The position numbers and the translations under genes were made by a program. From Anaerolineae bacterium (lineage in GTDB: Bacteria > Chloroflexota > Anaerolineae > Aggregatilineales > Phototrophicaceae): a stretch of DNA of 64,000 bases. The notes beneath the pieces are model-generated. The model searched no databases, was not told where the DNA came from, and worked only from the letters and a program-made list of their open reading frames with translations. Positions 34,243-41,193 of the stretch are shown here, piece by piece. Location of the stretch: the NCBI GenBank assembly GCA_022842885.1, contig JALHOR010000009.1:1-64000 (forward strand), written 5' to 3'. Each line of letters starts with the position of its first letter. The stretch's first letter is position 1.

Positions 34243-34492
34243 ATGAGTTCATTTCAATGGATGATTTGTTTAAGTATATATGAGAGGATAGATGAGGTAA
34301 AGCGTAATAGCATAATTTGTCCTATTACTATATTCTATCAACTTGAATTTTACTCATAAAAACAATCTCCGTCTTTGCACAACAATCTTTAAATACTCTT
34401 TTGTAAAATTAATGAGGTTTGCAAAAAATATTATATAACAAATAAGTATTTATTTGCAAAATATAATAAATTGTAATGCTGAGATTCAAATA
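34243..34492. other. AT-rich divergent intergenic region
   Basis: The 250 bp between the methyltransferase and monooxygenase genes contain no gene. It is very AT-rich with a TATAAT at 34462-34467 that could serve the monooxygenase; no matching -35 box is clear. The composition matches the restriction-modification patch and could mark its edge. Confidence 0.5.
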
Positions 34493-35728
34493 ATGCAATC
34501 AGTTGTTTACGCACAAGACGACGTATTAATTATTGGTGCGGGTCCGGCGGGCATTGCCAGTGCCTATGCGCTGCAACAAGCCGGAATTCGTTATCTCATG
34601 GTAGACCGGGCAGACCGCCCCGGCATCACTTGGGATAGTTTGTATCCTTCTCTCACGTTGAATACCAGCCGCTTTTATTCGCACATGCCCGGCTTGCGTT
34701 TTCCGTTATCGTATGGTTTTTTCCCCACTGCCAAACAATATTATGCCTATCTGCGTCAATTCGTGGCGCGGCATCACTTTAATATTCAGTTGAATACCGA
34801 AGTCTACAGCGTTACGCCAGAGGGTAATTATTGGCGCGTAGAAATGGCTACGGGCGTGTATCTATATAAAGCCATTATTTCAGCAACGGGCATTTTTGGT
34901 AGTCCGGTCATGCCGGATATTCCCGGTATGGCAATGTTTGCTGGAAACCTGTATCACGCCCATGATTTTTCTGACCCAGCACAAGTCAAAAATCAGCGTG
35001 TTTTAGTCGTGGGTAGTGGTCCCAGCGGCGTAGATATTGCGGTGGCGGCGGGCGATGTGGCAAATTCAGTGAGTATTGCTATTCGCAGCGGTATCACGCT
35101 CAAACGACGCTATCCGTTTGGGCTACCATCCCATTTTTGGATGATGTTGGGGCTGCTGCTGCCGGAAAAGTGGTGCAATCGCTTGATGAAATTGGTTGGC
35201 AAGCAAGGGTATCCTGACCAAGAAAAATATCATCTCAAAAAACCTGCACCCGGCGCAGGCGGCATTACAGCTTATCAGGGTCCTGAACTACTCAACGCCG
35301 TGAAAAAAGGTACAGTAACACCTGTTCCCGCGCCAGTTCAGTTTGATGCCGGAGGCGCGACACTTGCCGATGGGAGTTATCAGGCATTTGATACTGTAAT
35401 TATGGCAACGGGCTATGTGCCTGTTTTGCATCAATATCTCAAAATTGAGATGCAGTACAGCGATAGTTTTTGGGAAGCGCCTGCCCCCTGCGAATGGGAG
35501 ATTGGACCCAATGGTCAGCGTGGTTTTCCATTGTTGGATAGAAACCAGCACCCCAATGGGCGGCAAGTCTTGGGCTACCCCGGATTATTCATTGTGGGCG
35601 TGTATTATAAAGGCAAAGGTGCGATGCATAATATGAACATTGAAGCCGCCATCGTCGCGCAACAAATCCGTGACTATCTCGCGGATTTCCCGGCAGAAAA
35701 ACAATTGGAAGTTGAACGTATAGTATGA
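34493..35728 (+). CDS. flavin-dependent monooxygenase (FMO/BVMO-like), FAD- and NAD(P)-binding
   Basis: A 411-aa flavoprotein with two Rossmann motifs. The FAD-binding GxGxxG is LIIGAGPAGIASAYALQQAG near the N-terminus, and the NADP-binding GxGxxG is VVGSGPSGVDIAV near 180; the order and length fit single-component FMO-type enzymes that oxidise soft nucleophiles. FxGxxxHxxxY/P appears as FAGNLYHAHDF. The ATG at 34493 is preferred because an upstream TTG (34454) would overlap the candidate -10 box. The substrate is unknown. Confidence 0.92.
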   Translation: MQSVVYAQDDVLIIGAGPAGIASAYALQQAGIRYLMVDRADRPGITWDSLYPSLTLNTSRFYSHMPGLRFPLSYGFFPTAKQYYAYLRQFVARHHFNIQLNTEVYSVTPEGNYWRVEMATGVYLYKAIISATGIFGSPVMPDIPGMAMFAGNLYHAHDFSDPAQVKNQRVLVVGSGPSGVDIAVAAGDVANSVSIAIRSGITLKRRYPFGLPSHFWMMLGLLLPEKWCNRLMKLVGKQGYPDQEKYHLKKPAPGAGGITAYQGPELLNAVKKGTVTPVPAPVQFDAGGATLADGSYQAFDTVIMATGYVPVLHQYLKIEMQYSDSFWEAPAPCEWEIGPNGQRGFPLLDRNQHPNGRQVLGYPGLFIVGVYYKGKGAMHNMNIEAAIVAQQIRDYLADFPAEKQLEVERIV

Positions 35729-35763
35729 AAAATCAGGCTCATGTTCAATATAGGGAATTTTTC

Positions 35764-35791
35764 GTAGTGTCGAGGCATGCCTCGACACTAC
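35764..35791. repeat. 28-bp perfect palindrome
   Basis: GTAGTGTCGAGGCA is followed by its exact reverse complement TGCCTCGACACTAC with no spacer. It stands 36 bp after a stop codon and before the next gene's true start. The GAGGCAT-CCTC core is shared with 31011-31038. No T-run follows. Confidence 0.8.
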
Positions 35792-35875
35792 AACGACAAG
35801 TTATTTACACAAGCTGGGCATGAACCCAAAATTACGTTTTATCGTTATCAATCCGCTAGGGAAATCATACCGCCT

Positions 35876-36910
35876 ATGACCAGTATTGTTCCTGTTGTTC
35901 CTAATTCGCCGCTGCATTTCATCCTAAAAACAATGTGGATCACCTTCAGAACATTAGTTGATTCGTATGGTTTGAGCGTATCCGGTTTTTTGGTGCTGCG
36001 CGTGGTGATTGGCGAAACATTTATCTGGATTGCGTTTTTTAATACTTTCGCGCATCTATTGTGGCTTCCGGCATTGTTTTTGCTGCCCATGTTTTTGCTG
36101 CTGCGCCAATGGCGGACAGTGATGTTATTAGGGCTGCCTGTCGTGGCATTCATTATCACCTATGGCGGGCAGTTCGTTCCACGCACAGTTACACCGCTGG
36201 AGAACGCCAAGACATTTTCGCTGCTGAGTTACAATTTGCTTGCCAGCGGCGCACCGCCCGAACAACGGCTTGCCATAATTCGGGATATGAACGCCGATAT
36301 TGTGGCATTGCAAGAGGTGAGTGTTGACGTGGCAAATGCCATCCAGCGCGATTTGGCAGATTTGTATCCGCATATGGCGCTGCATCCAGTGGCAACACAA
36401 GGCACTGCCGGGCAAGGCATCCTGAGTCGTTATTCAATTTTAGAAGATGAATTTTGGCGTTATGACTGGTTGTATGTCCCATTAGGTCATCAGCGTGTCG
36501 TCATAGATATGGATAGCACGCCGATAACGCTCTACAACCTGCATCCCACGCACCCCGGTATGGCAGCACCAGATACATTTTTTGACCCACGCCAACGCAG
36601 CCGCGAAATCGGTGAATTGCTAACGCGCATCCACAACGAAAGTGGCGCAATCATGTTAGTAGGTGATTTTAATATGCCCGATTTATCCGATGATTATGCC
36701 CGAATTACCCAACATTTTGGGGATGCTTATCGGGCAGTCGGTTGGGGTATGGGTTGGACATTTCGGAGTCGGTTGCCATTGCCGCTGTTACGCTTGGATT
36801 ATGTGTTTTACAGCCCGCATTTTCAGCCTATCAGCGCCGCTGTCGGTGACAATGGGGGCAGTGACCATGCCGCATTGTGGGTAGAAATGGCGCTCATCGG
36901 CAACGAATAA
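35876..36910 (+). CDS. endonuclease/exonuclease/phosphatase-fold protein with N-terminal membrane segments
   Basis: A 344-aa protein. Residues about 30-110 contain three membrane spans. The C-terminal 240 residues are an EEP (DNase I-like) domain: LSYNLLASG, Asn; IVALQEVS with the catalytic Glu; LVGDFNMPD with the Asp-Asn pair; and GGSDHAALWVEM with the Asp-His pair near the end. EEP enzymes cleave DNA, RNA or phosphoesters; membrane-bound bacterial forms are usually of unknown substrate. The ATG at 35876 is chosen because an earlier start at 35777 would lie in the perfect palindrome. Confidence 0.88.
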   Translation: MTSIVPVVPNSPLHFILKTMWITFRTLVDSYGLSVSGFLVLRVVIGETFIWIAFFNTFAHLLWLPALFLLPMFLLLRQWRTVMLLGLPVVAFIITYGGQFVPRTVTPLENAKTFSLLSYNLLASGAPPEQRLAIIRDMNADIVALQEVSVDVANAIQRDLADLYPHMALHPVATQGTAGQGILSRYSILEDEFWRYDWLYVPLGHQRVVIDMDSTPITLYNLHPTHPGMAAPDTFFDPRQRSREIGELLTRIHNESGAIMLVGDFNMPDLSDDYARITQHFGDAYRAVGWGMGWTFRSRLPLPLLRLDYVFYSPHFQPISAAVGDNGGSDHAALWVEMALIGNE

Positions 36911-36955
36911 TCGCGGCATAGTTTTTCGTGTTGCGCGGCGCGGGTCATTTTTGAA

Positions 36956-36970
36956 CTATAATGAGCATAA
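36956..36970 (+). promoter_or_regulatory. shared promoter motif, copy 1
   Basis: CTATAATGAGCATAA with TATAAT at 36957-36962, located 20 bp before the ATG of the RHH-like gene. It matches 14 of 15 bases of the segment at 37486-37500 ahead of the VIT-vWA gene. The -35 box is not clear. Confidence 0.5.
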
Positions 36971-36990
36971 AAACAACAGGATACACCAAG

Positions 36991-37401
36991 ATGAGTCACG
37001 CGACGATTGTTTTGACATTGCCGGAAGAAGTGGTACAGAAATTTCGCCAAAAAGCCGCCGAAGGACAGCGCACTGTGGAAGAAATTATGGTCGAAACGCT
37101 GATGAGTTATCAACCGGAAGCCGATGATTATGAGACCTTGTTGGCACCGTTGGCAAATTATACCGATGAGCAGTTGTGGGCTGTGGTCAATACAACACTG
37201 ACAGTATCCGAAAAATCGCGCTATGAAAACTTAGTAGACACACGTCGAAAAGGTGTGGTTTCTGAACAAGAGCAGCAGGAAATAAACCAGTTTGTCAATA
37301 AGATTGAGATGCAAATGCTTTTTCGTTCAGAGGCATTAGTTTTATTAAAAGAACGCGGACACACTACCTATGCCTATCTGAACGATGACAAGACTCCGTA
37401 A
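36991..37401 (+). CDS. ribbon-helix-helix-like putative regulator
   Basis: A 136-aa protein. The N-terminal 40 residues (TIVLTLPEEVVQKFRQKAAE, then RTVEEIMVETLMSY) fit the strand-helix-helix pattern of CopG/Arc-type DNA-binding proteins. The remaining 95 residues are helical and acidic, without a toxin or enzyme motif. The ATG at 36991 (AGGA ten bases upstream) is preferred over 36961, which would lie inside the -10 box. It may regulate itself and the VIT-vWA gene, since the two share a promoter motif. No toxin gene is adjacent. Confidence 0.7.
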   Translation: MSHATIVLTLPEEVVQKFRQKAAEGQRTVEEIMVETLMSYQPEADDYETLLAPLANYTDEQLWAVVNTTLTVSEKSRYENLVDTRRKGVVSEQEQQEINQFVNKIEMQMLFRSEALVLLKERGHTTYAYLNDDKTP

Positions 37402-37485
37402 ACTTCAATTCCCCTATTCAGAAATTTTTCAGAATTTTTCAGCTATCCAATAGTCCCGTCCAGAGTATTACACTGTTCATTTCTT

Positions 37486-37500
37486 CTATAATGAACATAA
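37486..37500 (+). promoter_or_regulatory. shared promoter motif, copy 2, with flanking inverted repeat
   Basis: CTATAATGAACATAA with TATAAT at 37487-37492. TGTTCAT (37474-37480) and ATGAACA (37491-37497) form a 7-bp inverted repeat around a 10-bp spacer, a possible dimer site across the -10 box. Confidence 0.5.
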
Positions 37501-37527
37501 CATAAATTCATGTGGAGATTCTGGTTG

Positions 37528-40260
37528 ATGAATGCGTTAGAGGATTTAAAACTGGGGACACTGCTTATCATTCGGGAAGAAGCCGATTCTTCGCCGTTGC
37601 CGCTGGAAGATACCGCCGTATCGGGTGAGGTCATGGGCGCGATGGCGCATATCACTGTCACCCAACGCTTTGGCAATCCCTTTAAAATGCCGATTGAATT
37701 AGAGTATTTATTCCCATTGCCCCATCATGCTGCTGTCATAGATTATGAAATCACCATCGGCACGCGCACAATAAAAGCCAATATCAAAGAAATTGAAACG
37801 GCACAGCGGGCATATCGCCAAGCGGTGAGCGAAGGTAAACGCGCCAGTTTGTTGGAACAACGTCGCCCGAATTTATTCTCGATTCGTGTCGGCAATGTGC
37901 AGCCCGGCGAAAATATCATCACCAAATTGCGCTACGAAGAACGCCTGAAATATGATGACAATGCCTATGAATTTGTCTTTCCAATGGGAATCACACCCCG
38001 TTATCACTCGCCTACTGAAAATCCTGACTCAGCGAAAGCCACCGACGCCCCTTTAGCACTAGACGAAAATAAGATCGCCCCAGTCAGCCTTGACTTGACG
38101 ATAGATGCAGGTGTGGCGGTCATGAATACCACCAGTCGCACTCACAAAATTGACCTGATACAAAGACGCGCTCATCAGTTTGGTGTCAAACTCATTGGTC
38201 GGAACATTCCCAACAAAGATTTTGTGCTGCGGTACGAAGTTGCCCAAGATGCTGTTCAAACGGCGGTCTGGAGCAGCAAAGACGATGATGCTGATACTGC
38301 CGTCGTCACGATTTTACCGCCGCGTTTAGATTTAACTACCGAACCATTGCCACGAGAATTTATCTTCGTGATAGACCGGTCTGGTTCGATGAGTGGCGCA
38401 CCCATCACCCAAGCCAAAAATGCGCTGCAAGCCTGTTTACGGGCATTGGGCAGCGGCGATACTTTCATGATTTTGGCGTTTGATGACCAACTGGATTGGA
38501 TGGCACGCGAGGCTTATCCTATCACTCAAGCCAATGTGGAAGCTGCCGAAACATGGTTAGCGCAAATAGGCGCTCGTGGTGGCACAGAAATCATGCCCGC
38601 CATTAATTCGGCATTATTGACGCCCATAGACAAAGAGCGAATGCGTTATGTCGTGTTTTTGACCGATGGCGCGGTTTCTGCCGATGAGAAAGCTATCCGC
38701 AGCATTGCCCAACAGCGCGGCACTGCCCGCATTTTTACGTTTGGCATTGGTCCCTCAGTCAACCGTTTTTTGCTGGATAAGATGGCACAGATGGGGCGTG
38801 GCACAGCGGAATTTTTGGGCGCACACGATGACATCGAAAAAGCCCTCACGCGCTTTCAGGATAAAGTCAGTTATCCGGCGTTATTGGATGTGGCACTTAC
38901 TTGGGAAAATGCCGAAGCGTGGGATACCTACCCGGAAACACTCCCGGATTTATATGCCGGGCAACCCTTAGAAATTGTCACTCGCTATAAACGACAAGGC
39001 GCAACCCGGCTCACTTTGACAGGCAAATTGGCGAACCAATCCTTTGCCATGACACTGCCGCTGCCCCCCGCCACCGAAAGCAACCCTACGTTAAAACGCA
39101 TTCATGCCCGCGCCCGCATTGAATCGCTCTTAGACCAACGGCGAGTCGGGGGCGATGCCGAAAAAATTCGCCAGCAAGTGATTTCGTTGGCGCTGGAACA
39201 CCGCATTGTCACGCCATTTACGGCATTTGTCGCCATTGATAGCGAAGTTGCCAGCACCGAACAAGCGCAGCAGATTCGGGTCTCGGTGCCATTGCCGGAA
39301 GGCTTGGATTTGGCGGGATTCGTGGGCGGTGCGCCCGGTGGTGGTGTAAATACTGGCACTCACTTTGGGCTTTCAGGGAGTGTTGCCTACGCTAGTATGG
39401 CAGCACCCGCCGCGCCCATGAAAAGAATGGTTTCGCGGCAGCGGCAAGAAACTGACGAAGAAGAGAATAGAAAAATGGGCGGTGGCGATTTCTTTATGGG
39501 CGCAGAACCTGATTTAGTACCACGATGGGGGACAGCGCGAATGGCAGATGCTGAACCTGATTTTACGGCAATGAGTGACGAAGAATTGGGCGATTGGCTG
39601 AGTGAAAATGCACAGCAAGACTCACGTTATCAGGGTCAACAATCTATTGTGCCGCCGCGCAAATTATCGAAAGCATTGCAAGAAATAGCAAAACGCCCAA
39701 GTTTCCAACAAGCACGCGACATATCAACACCCCCAAGTTTTCAACAAGAACGCGAAGTTGCCAAACCAGAAGGCACACCTATCAGCATCGAAGAATCGCT
39801 CAAAGTGTTGGCACGCACGCAAAATATCAATGGCAGTTGGGCAGACCATATCGAGATGACAGCGGCGGCATTGTTGGCATTCGTCCGCGCCGGGCATACC
39901 ACCCGCAGTGGCGATTATCGGCGGCAGGTGAGCAAAGCCATGACGTGGTTATTCGCGCAACTTAATACTACGGGATTTGCTTTATTTGCGGCAGTTCGCG
40001 CCTTAGATGAACTTCATGCCGCGTCTGGGGATGGGGCTGTGCCGGAGGATATTCGCCAGAAAATGCCTGCGCCTGCCACTGATGCTGAACGTGCTGCGGC
40101 TGGCGTTACATCGCTGACACTGCCAGAGCAAATCACGACGCTGGATGATATGCGCTTGATAGCGTTGTTACAGGGCAATCCGGTGATGCCCACTGGACTT
40201 TTAAGCAGCGATGCCGATTTAGGGCGGGCTTGGCAAGCGGTCGGCAAGCCCAAAGCCTAA
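37528..40260 (+). CDS. VIT and von Willebrand factor A domain protein
   Basis: A 910-aa protein with no evident signal peptide. Residues about 1-150 are a VIT domain (beta-rich, with TVTQRFGNPFKMPIELEYLF and the paired YEITIGTRTIKANIKEIETA). A vWA domain follows (about 280-450) with an intact metal site: DRSGSMSG, then TFGIGPSV and a late Asp in FLTDGAVS. The centre is Pro/Gln-rich, and the last 150 residues hold SLKVLARTQNINGSWADHIE plus AAALLAFVRAGHTTRSGD, an alpha/alpha-toroid-like repeat as in terpene cyclases. Known VIT-vWA proteins act in surface or complex assembly; here the role is open. Confidence 0.9.
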   Translation: MNALEDLKLGTLLIIREEADSSPLPLEDTAVSGEVMGAMAHITVTQRFGNPFKMPIELEYLFPLPHHAAVIDYEITIGTRTIKANIKEIETAQRAYRQAVSEGKRASLLEQRRPNLFSIRVGNVQPGENIITKLRYEERLKYDDNAYEFVFPMGITPRYHSPTENPDSAKATDAPLALDENKIAPVSLDLTIDAGVAVMNTTSRTHKIDLIQRRAHQFGVKLIGRNIPNKDFVLRYEVAQDAVQTAVWSSKDDDADTAVVTILPPRLDLTTEPLPREFIFVIDRSGSMSGAPITQAKNALQACLRALGSGDTFMILAFDDQLDWMAREAYPITQANVEAAETWLAQIGARGGTEIMPAINSALLTPIDKERMRYVVFLTDGAVSADEKAIRSIAQQRGTARIFTFGIGPSVNRFLLDKMAQMGRGTAEFLGAHDDIEKALTRFQDKVSYPALLDVALTWENAEAWDTYPETLPDLYAGQPLEIVTRYKRQGATRLTLTGKLANQSFAMTLPLPPATESNPTLKRIHARARIESLLDQRRVGGDAEKIRQQVISLALEHRIVTPFTAFVAIDSEVASTEQAQQIRVSVPLPEGLDLAGFVGGAPGGGVNTGTHFGLSGSVAYASMAAPAAPMKRMVSRQRQETDEEENRKMGGGDFFMGAEPDLVPRWGTARMADAEPDFTAMSDEELGDWLSENAQQDSRYQGQQSIVPPRKLSKALQEIAKRPSFQQARDISTPPSFQQEREVAKPEGTPISIEESLKVLARTQNINGSWADHIEMTAAALLAFVRAGHTTRSGDYRRQVSKAMTWLFAQLNTTGFALFAAVRALDELHAASGDGAVPEDIRQKMPAPATDAERAAAGVTSLTLPEQITTLDDMRLIALLQGNPVMPTGLLSSDADLGRAWQAVGKPKA

Positions 40261-40273
40261 AATCAGATGAACC

Positions 40274-40305
40274 AGCGACGCCTTGTGCAAAAATAAGGCG
40301 TCGCT
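40274..40305. terminator. bidirectional terminator between convergent genes
   Basis: AGCGACGCCTT (40274-40284) pairs over 11 bp with AAGGCGTCGCT (40295-40305) around an A-rich loop, midway between two convergent stops (40260 and 40322). Confidence 0.8.
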
Positions 40306-40321
40306 TAGGTATTTTCAATCA

Positions 40322-40987
40322 TTATTGCATCGGCTTAATTTCCCCAATGCCGCTGATGTTCTGGCGAATTTCTGGTGAACCATTGTAGAAAACGGTGCCT
40401 GCGCCGCTAATAGTCACATCTAGCAATTCATTGGCACTCACCCGCGCTGACCCTGCACCACTCATATTAATCGTCGTGCGCTGCGTAATGAGTTGGCTGG
40501 TATCAAAACTCCCGGCACCACTGATGGTGATATTTAATTCAGTGGCAGTCCCACTCAGCAGGAAACTCCCACCGCCACTGACATTGAGCGCCAATTTTTC
40601 AATCATCAAATTATCGCCCATCACATTGGCTGTACCGGATACGGTGATAGCGGTGATATTGGGAAGCGTCAGAGTATAGGTGATGGCTTGGGTGGGCAGC
40701 AGCGTCGTATTCTGGCGCACACGCAGGTAGAGCGTGTCACCTTCTATCACACTTTCCAAGTAGGGCAGCAAATTATCCTCAGCATCAATCGAAAGGGCAG
40801 CGGGTTCGCCTTGCGTCAGGAGAACATCACCCATGCCACTCAAATTAATGGCAGTAAAAGTACTTACTTCGCGGACTTCAGTCTTGAGCGTGCCAGAGCC
40901 GGTAACAGCCGTGACATTCACTGTTGTGCCGCACGCTGCTAACACTATCATCAGCACGACCAACGTTGTATAACGCAGAAATTTCAT
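40322..40987 (-). CDS. DUF2807 (head GIN) lipoprotein
   Basis: A 221-aa predicted lipoprotein with the lipobox LAAC in VLMIVLAACGTTVN. The rest is a right-handed parallel beta-helix of the DUF2807 (GIN) family, with regular turns such as FTAINLSGMGDVLLTQGEPA and LNITISGAGSFDTSQ. The function of these surface proteins is not settled; adhesion or autotransport-like packing has been proposed. It is convergent with the VIT-vWA gene and divergent from the PBP gene. Confidence 0.92.
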   Translation of the reverse strand: MKFLRYTTLVVLMIVLAACGTTVNVTAVTGSGTLKTEVREVSTFTAINLSGMGDVLLTQGEPAALSIDAEDNLLPYLESVIEGDTLYLRVRQNTTLLPTQAITYTLTLPNITAITVSGTANVMGDNLMIEKLALNVSGGGSFLLSGTATELNITISGAGSFDTSQLITQRTTINMSGAGSARVSANELLDVTISGAGTVFYNGSPEIRQNISGIGEIKPMQ

Positions 40988-41193
40988 TACTTTCCCCCAA
41001 TTCTAAATAACACTACTCTCTTAAGTATACGTTATTTTTGGCAGGGGAGTTGTGGTTTTTGCGAGCGGCATTACTTTTGGATAGTTTCAGGTAGAATCTT
41101 ACAGCGTACCCCAATCGTTGCATGAGCGTTCTGTAGAAGCGCCGCATATTCGTTTAGAATGAAGCATGACAACGATGCTTCAGGATAAAACAT
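40988..41193. other. divergent intergenic region before the PBP gene
   Basis: No gene is seen in these 206 bp. It contains an 8-bp inverted repeat TGAAGCAT/ATGCTTCA at 41160-41182 and a GGATAAAACAT ribosome-binding region directly before the ATG at 41194. Confidence 0.55.
41160..41182 (+). promoter_or_regulatory. stem-loop touching the PBP ribosome binding site
   Basis: TGAAGCAT (41160-41167) pairs with ATGCTTCA (41175-41182) around GACAACG, and the last base of the stem is the first base of the AGGA box. The hairpin would sit 12 bases before the ATG and could lower initiation. No T-run follows. Confidence 0.4.
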
